DNA of 6,630 bases from an uncultured Oscillospiraceae bacterium (GTDB taxonomy: Bacteria; Bacillota; Clostridia; Oscillospirales; Ruminococcaceae): assembly GCA_900543705.1 (NCBI GenBank), contig UQSL01000091.1:1-6630 (forward strand), given 5' to 3'. A program made the translations under genes and the position numbers. Below the pieces are notes generated by a model, which had not been told where the DNA came from, searched no databases, and worked only from the letters and a program-made list of their open reading frames with translations. Shown here in pieces: positions 1-6,264 of this stretch. Positions within the stretch are counted from its first letter, which is position 1; the number at the start of each line of letters is the position of its first letter.

Positions 1-607
1 GGCCTTACCCCACGCCCACTTTCCCCGTGCTTTGGTAAAGAAAAAGGGAGACATGGTGGTGTTGGAGTATGACCGCCGTTAGCTTTCTGAGCGCCTGGGA
101 CATCAGCCTTGCTTGCAGGCCGACATGGGTGTCGCCCATCTCTCCTTCGATTTCCGCGCGGGGCACCATCGCCGCGACCGAGTCGAGCACAATGATGTCG
201 ATGGCGCCGGAACGCACGAGCGCCTCGGTGATTTCCAGCGCCTGTTCGCCAGTGTCCGGCTGGGAGACCAGCAGGGAGTCGATGTCCACGCCGAGCGCCT
301 TGGCATAGATTGGGTCGAGCGCATGCTCGACGTCGATGAAAGCCGCTTCGCCGCCCATCTTCTGAGCTTCCGCCACTGCGTGCAGAGCGACAGTGGTTTT
401 ACCGGAACTTTCCGGCCCGTATACCTCGACGATTCTGCCGCGCGGCAGCCCGCCGATTCCAAGTGCAATATCCAGCGCAATCGATCCAGTCGGGATGGCT
501 TCGACATTCATCGCCGTCGCCTGTCCGAGTTTCATAACCGCGCCCTTGCCGAATTGTTTTTCAATTTGAGCAAGCGCAGTTTCCAGTGCTTTTTGTTTAT
601 CCGCCAT
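1..607 (-). CDS. recA: RecA recombinase, 5' part only, with a corrupted end at the window edge
   Basis: RecA is the ATP-dependent strand-exchange protein that coats single-stranded DNA, drives homologous recombination and activates LexA self-cleavage in the SOS response. The start is MADKQKALE at 607, with GGGAGG 10 nt upstream. Walker A GPESSGKT is at residues 64-71, the catalytic-Glu segment FIDVEHALDP at 90-99 (usually FIDAEHALDP, so Ala to Val), Walker B IIVLDSVAAM at 138-147, and the L1-flanking segment EGEMGDTHVGLQARLMSQAL at about 154-173. Residues 1-180 are normal RecA. From position 67 downwards the frame keeps RecA spacing (V187, F189, Q192, KVGV 196-199 still align with the family pattern), but most other residues are wrong and a TAA at 5-7 falls where Phe/Tyr is expected. 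About 145 residues (L2 loop and C-terminal domain) lie outside the window. A contig-edge error is the likelier explanation; a real pseudogene cannot be excluded. Identity is certain; the state of the end is not. Confidence 0.95.
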
Positions 608-617
608 ATTGGATAAT

Positions 618-623
618 CCTCCC
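618..623 (-). promoter_or_regulatory. recA ribosome binding site
   Basis: GGGAGG on the minus strand, 10 nt before the ATG at 607. This strong Shine-Dalgarno match supports MADKQKALE as the true start. Confidence 0.8.
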
Positions 624-628
624 TATTT

Positions 629-644
629 GAATATCCTGATATTC
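629..644. promoter_or_regulatory. Perfect palindrome in the recA leader (possible operator)
   Basis: The minus strand reads GAATATC-AG-GATATTC, a perfect 7-2-7 inverted repeat. It lies between the recA promoter and its ribosome binding site, about 20 nt after the expected transcription start. It does not match the Bacillus-type SOS box (GAAC-N4-GTTC), so a LexA role is only a guess. It could be another repressor's operator or a small mRNA hairpin beside the ribosome binding site. Confidence 0.4.
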
Positions 645-670
645 CCTATTATCAAATCATAATCATATTT

Positions 671-699
671 ATTATATAACACAGAATGTGTAAGCGCAA
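671..699 (-). promoter_or_regulatory. recA promoter, sigma-A type
   Basis: On the minus strand a perfect -10 box TATAAT (671-676) is preceded by 17 nt and a -35-like TTGCGC (694-699, 3 of 6 matches). Transcription would start near 664, giving a leader of about 57 nt. The promoter lies directly downstream of the prmC stop (702), and I see no terminator between them, so recA may be transcribed both from this site and by read-through from prmC. The spacer contains a 13-nt palindrome at 679-691, which suggests repression. Confidence 0.7.
679..691. promoter_or_regulatory. Palindrome inside the recA promoter spacer (possible operator)
   Basis: ACACA-GAA-TGTGT, a perfect 5-3-5 inverted repeat, lies entirely between the -35 and -10 boxes of the recA promoter. 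Operators placed here usually block RNA polymerase binding. The motif is not the known Gram-positive LexA box, so the regulator is unknown. Confidence 0.4.
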
Positions 700-701
700 C
701 C

Positions 702-1571
702 TTATTCTCCTGTCACCGCTTCCGATTTTTTCCTGGCACTGACCACCCGGTCATTCCCGGAAAAATCCCTGTGAACGGCGATTTCCTGGAGCCCCGCGGC
801 CCGCAGGAGCCCGCTTACCTCCGCGCCCTGGGAAAAGCCGATTTCAAAAACAAAGTACCCGCCCGGTTTTAGTGCGGGCAGGTAATTCTCGATGATTTTC
901 CGGTAAAAGAATAGCCCGTCCTCCTCTGCAAACAGTGCGCTTACCGGCTCAAATTCCAACACGTCTCGCCCCATCAGCTCCCGCTCGCTCTCCTTAATAT
1001 AAGGGGGATTGGAGATAATCAGGTCGCAGGCTCCCAGCAGCGCCGCGCTTTCCCGCTTCGTCACGTCCGCTCGCAAAGGACGGACACGGGAGTGGAACAC
1101 GGTAAGATTTTCTAACAGATAGGAATACGCGGTTTCCTCCCATTCCACCGCATAAAATGTTCCGCCGCAAAGCTCACGCTCCAGCGCTAGGGCAATGCAG
1201 CCCGTCCCGCTGCACAAATCCTCGACGACGGGATTTGTGCAGTCCCGGAGCAGACCTGCCGCGCACACGACGGCAAATTCCGTGTCGCTGCGCGGGATAA
1301 GTACGCCCGGCCCGACCTTGAGTGTCATTCCCATGAAATCCGCTTTCCCGGTGATGTATTGGAGCGGTTCCCCCTGTACCCGGCGTGCCGCCGAGGCAGA
1401 CAGCCGGGCCGCCTGCCCTGCGGGCAATTCCACCTCCCCGTGCAGGAGCAATTCGGTGCGGCCAATCCCGCACAGGTGTTCCAACATAAACTGTGCCTCT
1501 GCCGCGGCGCTTTCGCCGCTGTATGGCTCCAGTTGTTTTTTCAGTGCAATGTAAGCGTCCCGTCTTGTCAT
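702..1571 (-). CDS. prmC: Peptide chain release factor N5-glutamine methyltransferase PrmC
   Basis: PrmC methylates the glutamine of the GGQ motif in release factors RF1 and RF2, using S-adenosylmethionine, in the cytoplasm. The 289-residue product has the usual family length. Residues 1-60 form the N-terminal helical domain. QYITGKADFMG (71-81) and LIPRSDTE (91-98; usually LIPRPDTE) mark the linker to the catalytic domain. The SAM-binding motif I is DLCSGTGCIAL (118-128), and the diagnostic NPPY substrate motif is at 189-192 or one residue either side (ISNPPYI). I chose the ATG at 1571 (MTRRDAYIALKKQ) rather than an in-frame start 26 codons upstream, because those codons lie inside the preceding gene and do not resemble PrmC. 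The DUF1385 stop is 1 nt upstream (TAA-G-ATG) and the local Shine-Dalgarno is weak (GGTGG), so translational coupling is likely. In many Firmicutes prfA sits next to prmC; here recA follows instead. Confidence 0.95.
   Translation of the reverse strand: MTRRDAYIALKKQLEPYSGESAAAEAQFMLEHLCGIGRTELLLHGEVELPAGQAARLSASAARRVQGEPLQYITGKADFMGMTLKVGPGVLIPRSDTEFAVVCAAGLLRDCTNPVVEDLCSGTGCIALALERELCGGTFYAVEWEETAYSYLLENLTVFHSRVRPLRADVTKRESAALLGACDLIISNPPYIKESERELMGRDVLEFEPVSALFAEEDGLFFYRKIIENYLPALKPGGYFVFEIGFSQGAEVSGLLRAAGLQEIAVHRDFSGNDRVVSARKKSEAVTGE
1210..1242. repeat. 12-bp perfect inverted repeat inside prmC
   Basis: CTGCACAAATCC (1210-1221) and GGATTTGTGCAG (1231-1242) are exact reverse complements around a 9-nt loop. 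The repeat lies within the prmC codons for the stretch leading into the SAM-binding motif I (CTNPVVEDLC). It would form a stable hairpin in the mRNA. There is no T-tract, so it is not a terminator. Confidence 0.75.
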
Positions 1572-1572
1572 C

Positions 1573-2529
1573 TTACCACCGGTCGAGGCCCTTCTCCTGT
1601 GGGATGACACGCTCCATTGCCGCGATGGCGACTTCAATCTGGCTGTCATCCGGCTCGTTGGTGGTGATTCTCTGTAGCCAGAGCCCGGGCGCGGAGATGA
1701 TGCGGGTCAGGATATTATCATACCGCCCGGCGAGCTTAATGAGCTCATAGGCAATGCCGACGACAAGCGGCATCAGCAAAATCTTGACAGCAGAGCGCAG
1801 CAGGATATTATCCCACGGCACGATCGGGAAAGAAAACACCAGAATGCCGATAATCAGCACAATCAGGAGAAAGCTGGTCCCGCAGCGCGGATGAAAGCGA
1901 ATCTGTTTGCGGATATTCTCGACCGTCAGCTTCTCCCCCGCCTCATAGCAGGCGATGGTTTTGTGCTCCGCCCCGTGATAGCAAAACGTCCGGTGGATTT
2001 CCGTCATCCGGGAAACTGCCGCCAGGTAGCCCACCAAAATAACAATCTTGATAAGCCCTTCCACCAGCGTCTTTGCCCAGCCGAGGTCGACGAGCATGGA
2101 CAGCCCCTTGACCGCGAGCGCCGGCAGGTAGATAAACAGAAACACCGCGAGAAAAATCGCCGCGACTGAGGCTGCCCCCATCAGCACATTCACAAATTTT
2201 TCTGAAAAGACCCTGTCAAGCCACTGTTCAAATTTGGATGGCTCTTCCGTTTCCTCCAACCCCGCTTTTTCTGCGGATTTCATCATGCATTTGTATCCCA
2301 CTGCCAGGGAGTCAATAAAATTGACGACCCCGCGGATGATAGGAAGCTTTAAGAACCTTGGGCGCGCTTTGCGCAGCCCGGACAACATCTCCACATCAAT
2401 CGTCCCGTCCGGGAGCCTGGTCGCCACGGCGACCTCCTTCGGCCCCCGCATCATAATCCCCTCAATCAGCGCCTGTCCGCCGATGCTGGTTTTAAACTGT
2501 TCGTGTTTCTTATCTCTGCTCAATCTCAC
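1573..2529 (-). CDS. DUF1385 family polytopic membrane protein (YqhQ-type)
   Basis: A 318-residue protein of the DUF1385 family (Bacillus subtilis YqhQ type), whose biochemical function is not established. Family signatures are GGQALIEGIMMRGP (17-30), the His/Cys-rich FCYHGAEHKTIACYEAG (182-198), FHPRCGTSF (212-220), and the C-terminal block APGLWLQRITTNEPDD (280-295). Hydrophobic segments suggest four membrane spans at about 113-140, 154-173, 218-238 and 242-266. Conserved His and Cys residues near the membrane could bind metal; that is inference. The start is a GTG at 2529, preceded 5 nt upstream by GGGAGG. The gene is 97-99 nt downstream of the 197-residue membrane protein, with no clear terminator between, and ends 1 nt before prmC, so the three probably share one transcript. 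DUF1385 next to prmC is a recurring arrangement in Firmicutes, from memory. Confidence 0.92.
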   Translation of the reverse strand: MRLSRDKKHEQFKTSIGGQALIEGIMMRGPKEVAVATRLPDGTIDVEMLSGLRKARPRFLKLPIIRGVVNFIDSLAVGYKCMMKSAEKAGLEETEEPSKFEQWLDRVFSEKFVNVLMGAASVAAIFLAVFLFIYLPALAVKGLSMLVDLGWAKTLVEGLIKIVILVGYLAAVSRMTEIHRTFCYHGAEHKTIACYEAGEKLTVENIRKQIRFHPRCGTSFLLIVLIIGILVFSFPIVPWDNILLRSAVKILLMPLVVGIAYELIKLAGRYDNILTRIISAPGLWLQRITTNEPDDSQIEVAIAAMERVIPQEKGLDRW

Positions 2530-2534
2530 AAAAA

Positions 2535-2540
2535 CCTCCC
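2535..2540 (-). promoter_or_regulatory. Ribosome binding site that fixes the GTG start of the DUF1385 gene
   Basis: GGGAGG on the minus strand, 5 nt before GTG at 2529. No ATG is available at a suitable distance, so this site decides the GTG start. Confidence 0.75.
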
Positions 2541-2628
2541 GGTTCCTCTCGTTTGTATGTGGTCAGTCCCTTTCGCCGGTCAAAGCCATACGAAACCGGA
2601 CGCGGCTCTTTTGGCAAAGCGTGTTCTG

Positions 2629-3222
2629 TTAATTGGAAAGTTTTAGAGAGAGCACATCCGAGTACTTGGAAAAAAAGACATGCGTCTTCTCATTGAATGT
2701 TTTCACGGACAGCCCGGTATCCGCCTGCTTGTTTTTTGTCAGCGACTCCTGAAGAGCTCCTAGGTCGTTTCCCAGTGTATCCAGATATTCTTTTTCCGAT
2801 GCGGAAAGAGCGCCATCCTCCAAAAAGCCCTTGCACAGTACTTTCCCGTTGTATTCCATCCCGGACAGCATTGTCTGGGCGATATCATCAAAGCCCCCGG
2901 CCTGATAGTTGTAGTGGATGCCGGAAACTACAAACCGCCTGCCGTCCTCCATTACGGTATCAAGCGCCGTCAGGGAGAGCACCGCATTTGTGAGACTCTC
3001 CGGCGTGCCGGCTTCGGACAAAGCCTCCACCTGCGCCTTTGCCTCCGACAGCTTCCCATAAAACTGTCCGAGGAAGCCTGCTTTATGCTTGGCAGACTGG
3101 GTCAGGCAAACAATCAGCGCTGCGGCAAGCCCGGCAGCAGCAAGCCCCAGTAGCCAGGGCAGGAGCTTTGCAAACGGGCTTTTCCTGCGCGCCTCATAGA
3201 CTTCGATACTCAAATAATCCAT
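2629..3222 (-). CDS. Uncharacterised single-pass membrane protein, possibly YpeB N-domain-like
   Basis: A 197-residue protein I do not recognise with confidence. A short basic N-terminus (ARRK at 11-14, K19) precedes one hydrophobic span at about 20-41, so the remaining ~155 residues probably face outside the membrane. That part looks mainly helical. Its layout (one N-terminal span, then a GTPESL segment at 72-77, then ALSASEKEYLDTL at 138-150 followed by another helix) resembles, from memory, the N-terminal region of the spore germination protein YpeB. YpeB itself is much longer and carries PepSY repeats, which are absent here. The ATG at 3222 has AGAAAGG directly against it with no spacing. 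A TTG at 3213 (codon 4) would be better spaced behind AAAGGATGG, so the true start may be there. It has a good promoter at 3263-3291 and heads the apparent operon with the DUF1385 gene and prmC. Confidence 0.75.
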   Translation of the reverse strand: MDYLSIEVYEARRKSPFAKLLPWLLGLAAAGLAAALIVCLTQSAKHKAGFLGQFYGKLSEAKAQVEALSEAGTPESLTNAVLSLTALDTVMEDGRRFVVSGIHYNYQAGGFDDIAQTMLSGMEYNGKVLCKGFLEDGALSASEKEYLDTLGNDLGALQESLTKNKQADTGLSVKTFNEKTHVFFSKYSDVLSLKLSN

Positions 3223-3262
3223 CCTTTCTGCACAGGCCGAAATCCTGCTTCAGTCTCACCTT

Positions 3263-3291
3263 ATTATAATGCACCGGAAAGAGAACATCAA
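3263..3291 (-). promoter_or_regulatory. Promoter of the leftward membrane protein-DUF1385-prmC operon
   Basis: On the minus strand TTGATG (3286-3291, 4 of 6 matches to the -35 consensus), a 17-nt spacer and a perfect TATAAT (3263-3268). The expected start near 3256 gives a leader of about 33 nt before the ATG at 3222. Confidence 0.7.
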
Positions 3292-3319
3292 TATAAATCG
3301 GACGTGCAGGAGGCCGCAG

Positions 3320-3360
3320 CTGTAAAAGTTCTGTAAATACTGGCGTTTCGAGGCGTTTCG
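3320..3360. repeat. Two pairs of short direct repeats upstream of the secA promoter
   Basis: CTGTAAA occurs at 3320-3326 and 3331-3337 (period 11), and GGCGTTTCG at 3342-3350 and 3352-3360 (period 10). The second pair ends 13 nt before the secA -35 box. Repeats spaced by about one helical turn are typical of sites for activators or repressors that bind one face of the DNA. Chance duplication by slippage is also possible. Confidence 0.5.
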
Positions 3361-3373
3361 GCAAAGGATTCAT

Positions 3374-3403
3374 TTGACAAAGTGATACGTACAAGGGTAC
3401 AAT
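3374..3403 (+). promoter_or_regulatory. secA promoter, sigma-A type
   Basis: A perfect -35 box TTGACA (3374-3379), an 18-nt spacer and TACAAT (3398-3403, 5 of 6). Transcription should begin near 3410, leaving a leader of about 68 nt. No SecM-like leader peptide is visible in that leader, and hpf, which often precedes secA in Firmicutes, is not present here. Confidence 0.8.
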
Positions 3404-3462
3404 AAAAACTGGTTCAAAGCAGAAAAAAACAATGATACGGCACAAAGCCGGATAAAAACTAT

Positions 3463-3469
3463 GAGGTGA
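3463..3469 (+). promoter_or_regulatory. Ribosome binding site that decides the secA start
   Basis: GAGGTGA lies 8 nt before the GTG at 3478. The in-frame GTG at 3466 lies inside this site and has no Shine-Dalgarno of its own, so 3478 is the better start. Confidence 0.75.
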
Positions 3470-3477
3470 CTGAAAAC

Positions 3478-6222
3478 GTGGGCTTATTAGAAAAGATTTT
3501 CGGCAGCTACAGCTCCAAAGAGCTCAAGCGGATCGACCCCATCGTCAAATCCGTCCTCGCCTTGGAGGACAAATATACGGCGATGTCGGAAGAAGAGCTC
3601 AAGGGCATGACTGCCGTTTTGAAAGAAAGACTCGAAGACGGCGAAACACTCGACGACATCCTGCCGGACGCCTTCGCAACCTGCCGGGAAGCAACCTGGC
3701 GCGTGCTCGGCAAAAAGCAGTTCCCGGTCCAGGTGATCGGCGGTATCGTGCTGCACCAGGGCCGTATCGCGGAGATGAAAACCGGAGAAGGTAAGACTTT
3801 TGTCGTCCCGCTCGCCGCTTACCTAAACGCGCTGACCGGAAAGGGCGTCCATGTGGTAACGGTTAACGAATATCTGGCGAAATTTCATTCTGAGATGATC
3901 GGCAAGGTCTACCGCTATCTCGGTCTGACCGTCGGCCTTATTATCCATGAGATGACAAATGAGGAACGCCGTGCGGCCTATAACGCCGATATTACTTACG
4001 GCACCAACAACGAAATCGGTTTTGATTACCTGCGCGACAACATGGTCATTTACAAGGAGAACCGTGTCCAGCGACCATTCAACTTTGCCATCGTCGACGA
4101 AGTGGACTCCATCCTCATCGACGAGGCGCGTACTCCGCTCATTATCTCCGGCCCGGGGGACAAATCGACCGATCTGTATACGCAGGCCGACCGTTTCGTC
4201 TGCCAGCTGAAAATGACCAAGGTTAAGGAGCTCGACGACAAAGAGGACAATGACCAGATTGAGGGTGATTACCTGGTCGACGAAAAGGCCAGGACCGCGA
4301 CCCTGACCAAAGCGGGCATCAAAAAAGCGGAGGAATACTTTCATATTGACAACCTAACTGACGCGGAAAACATCACCCTTCAACACCACATCAATCAGGC
4401 CATCCGGGCGCACGGCGTCATGACGCGCGACGTCGACTACGTCGTCAAGGACGGCGAGGTCATCATCGTCGATGAATTCACCGGCCGACTGATGATTGGA
4501 CGCCGCTACAACGAGGGCCTGCACCAGGCCATCGAGGCAAAAGAGCATGTCACGGTCGAAAAGGAATCGAAAACCCTGGCGACCATTACCTTCCAGAATC
4601 TCTTCCGCCTGTACAAAAAGCTCTCCGGTACGACCGGAACCGCACTGACTGAGGAAGACGAATTCCGTGAAATTTACAAGCTCGACGTCATCGCCATCCC
4701 GACGAACAAGCTGGTCATCCGTCTTGACCAGCCGGACGTCATCTACAAGACGGAGCAGGCGAAATACAATGCCGTCATCGAGCAGATTATCAAGTGCCAT
4801 GAAAAGGGCCAGCCGGTCCTGGTCGGCACCGTCTCCATCGACAAATCCGAGCTGCTGAGCAAAATGCTCAAACGCCGCGGTATCAAGCACGAAGTGCTTA
4901 ACGCAAAGTACCATGAAAAAGAGGCGGAGATTATCGCGCAGGCAGGCCATCTGGGCGCAGTCACGATTGCAACCAACATGGCGGGCCGTGGTACCGACAT
5001 CCTGCTCGGAGGTAATGAAGAGTTCCTCGCACGCGCCGAAATGCGAAAAATGGGCTACTTTGAAGAGCGCATCAACGACGCGACCAGCTACTTTGAAACC
5101 GAAGATGAGGAAATTCTGAAAGCCAGAAAGGTCTATCAGGAACTCCTTGAAAAACATAAAAAGCAAATTGAGCTTGACGCCGAAAAGGTCAAGGAGGCCG
5201 GCGGCCTGTATGTCCTTGGCACCGAGCGCCATGAATCCAGGCGAATTGACAACCAGCTTCGCGGGCGTGCCGGCCGTCAGGGCGACCCGGGTGAAAGCCG
5301 CTTCTTCCTCTCGCTGGAGGACGATTTGCTCCGCCTGTTTGGCGGCGAGCGCATCAACCTGCTCATGGACACCCTGAAAGTTGACGACGACATGCCAATC
5401 GAATCCAAAATGCTCTCGAGTACCATCGAGAGCGCGCAGAAAAAGGTCGAAGGCCGCAACTTCTCAACCCGTAAGAGCGTACTGAAGTTCGACGACGTTA
5501 TGAACAAGCAGCGTGAAATCATCTACAAGCAGCGCTCCCAGGTACTCGACGGCGAGGACCTCAAGGACGTTATCTCCAAGATGATCAACGAATTTATCGC
5601 CGAGACGGTAGACACCTACCTGACCGATACAGACATCCACGACAACTGGAACCTGGACGGCCTGCACGATTACTTCCTCGGCTGGCTCATCTCAGATGAC
5701 GAGCTGCGCTATCAGGGTGAGGAGCTTGCAAACGCGGACAAAGAGCAAATCAAAAAGGAGCTCCAGGACAAGGCCGCGAAACTCTACGCCGAGCGCGAGA
5801 AGAAGTTTACACCAAACGTCATGCGCGAGCTGGAACGCGTGATTTTGCTCAAGGTGGTCGACACCAAATGGATGGACCACATCGACAACATGGAAGAGCT
5901 CAAGCGCGGCATCTACCTGCGCTCCTATGCGCAGCACGACCCGGTGCAGGAGTATGCAAAAGAGGGCTTCGACATGTTCGAGGAGCTCATCCACTCCATC
6001 AAGGAGGACACCTGCAAGCTGATGCTCACCATTCAAATCCGCACCAACCAGGAGCCGCAGCGCGAGCAGGTCGCCAAACCGACGACTGCCTCCCATGGCG
6101 GGGACGACTCCGGCAAAACGGTAAAAAAGGAGCCGCGCCACGTCAAAAAGGTCGGCCGCAACGACCCCTGTCCCTGCGGCAGCGGCAAAAAGTATAAAAA
6201 ATGCTGCGGCAGAAACGAATAG
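3478..6222 (+). CDS. secA: Preprotein translocase ATPase SecA
   Basis: SecA is the motor ATPase that pushes unfolded preproteins through the SecYEG channel in the cytoplasmic membrane. From the GTG at 3478 (MGLLEKIFGSYSSKELKRI, a typical Firmicutes SecA start) the product is 914 residues; an in-frame GTG at 3466 would add four residues but overlaps the ribosome binding site. Visible landmarks in the 914-residue numbering: Walker A MKTGEGKT (100-107), DEVDSILIDEAR (207-218), preprotein cross-linking domain about 220-365, second nucleotide-binding fold with TNMAGRGTDILLGG (499-512) and arginine-finger motif GRAGRQGDPGES (596-607), helical scaffold and wing domains to about 845, a polar linker, and the C-terminal zinc motif CPCGSGKKYKKCC (898-910) that binds SecB or ribosomes. 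All domains are present and the length is normal. The usually conserved YLA-x-RD after motif I reads YLAKFH here. The gene is monocistronic: its own promoter precedes it and a strong terminator follows 12 nt after the stop. Confidence 0.97.
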   Translation: MGLLEKIFGSYSSKELKRIDPIVKSVLALEDKYTAMSEEELKGMTAVLKERLEDGETLDDILPDAFATCREATWRVLGKKQFPVQVIGGIVLHQGRIAEMKTGEGKTFVVPLAAYLNALTGKGVHVVTVNEYLAKFHSEMIGKVYRYLGLTVGLIIHEMTNEERRAAYNADITYGTNNEIGFDYLRDNMVIYKENRVQRPFNFAIVDEVDSILIDEARTPLIISGPGDKSTDLYTQADRFVCQLKMTKVKELDDKEDNDQIEGDYLVDEKARTATLTKAGIKKAEEYFHIDNLTDAENITLQHHINQAIRAHGVMTRDVDYVVKDGEVIIVDEFTGRLMIGRRYNEGLHQAIEAKEHVTVEKESKTLATITFQNLFRLYKKLSGTTGTALTEEDEFREIYKLDVIAIPTNKLVIRLDQPDVIYKTEQAKYNAVIEQIIKCHEKGQPVLVGTVSIDKSELLSKMLKRRGIKHEVLNAKYHEKEAEIIAQAGHLGAVTIATNMAGRGTDILLGGNEEFLARAEMRKMGYFEERINDATSYFETEDEEILKARKVYQELLEKHKKQIELDAEKVKEAGGLYVLGTERHESRRIDNQLRGRAGRQGDPGESRFFLSLEDDLLRLFGGERINLLMDTLKVDDDMPIESKMLSSTIESAQKKVEGRNFSTRKSVLKFDDVMNKQREIIYKQRSQVLDGEDLKDVISKMINEFIAETVDTYLTDTDIHDNWNLDGLHDYFLGWLISDDELRYQGEELANADKEQIKKELQDKAAKLYAEREKKFTPNVMRELERVILLKVVDTKWMDHIDNMEELKRGIYLRSYAQHDPVQEYAKEGFDMFEELIHSIKEDTCKLMLTIQIRTNQEPQREQVAKPTTASHGGDDSGKTVKKEPRHVKKVGRNDPCPCGSGKKYKKCCGRNE
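5412..5433. repeat. 8-bp perfect inverted repeat inside secA
   Basis: GCTCTCGA (5412-5419) and TCGAGAGC (5426-5433) around a 6-nt loop, within the codons for MLSSTIESAQ. It has no T-tract and is probably incidental to the coding sequence. Confidence 0.5.
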
Positions 6223-6234
6223 CTCCATAAATCC

Positions 6235-6264
6235 ATCCCCGCTGGCAACCGGCGGGGATTTTTT
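6235..6264 (+). terminator. Rho-independent terminator of secA
   Basis: An 11-bp stem (6235-6245 with 6249-6259, one U-G pair) closed by a CAA loop and followed by a run of six Ts (6259-6264). It starts 12 nt after the secA stop. On the opposite strand the stem is not followed by a T-run, so it acts mainly on rightward transcription. Confidence 0.93.

Noticed and set aside
1..67. An intron or intein insertion in recA (both are known in some bacterial recA genes)
   Set aside because: The noisy stretch still aligns with RecA residue by residue, so no foreign insert begins here, and no intein N-terminal Cys/Ser motif or intron boundary is seen.
435..448. 14-base perfect palindrome CTGCCGCGCGGCAG inside recA
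   Set aside because: A match of this size is expected about once in a few such windows by chance and is explained by GC-rich codons for GLPRGR.
1572..1649. Upstream extension of prmC by 26 codons
   Set aside because: The extra residues overlap the DUF1385 coding end and are basic and low in similarity to PrmC; the ATG at 1571 fits the family start.
2419..2434. 7-2-7 palindrome GGTCGCC-AC-GGCGACC inside the DUF1385 gene
   Set aside because: Falls in repetitive Val/Ala codons and is not associated with any control signal.
3438..3450. CGGC-ACAAA-GCCG hairpin in the secA leader
   Set aside because: Only 4 bp of stem, too weak to support an attenuator or riboswitch; no conserved riboswitch core is visible.
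4354..5232. A 292-codon open frame on the minus strand opposite secA
   Set aside because: It lies wholly inside secA, has no recognisable motif and is a codon-bias shadow of the real gene.
3522..5908. Recurring GAGCTCAAG strings in secA
   Set aside because: They encode the common Glu-Leu-Lys triplet with the preferred codons, not a DNA repeat.
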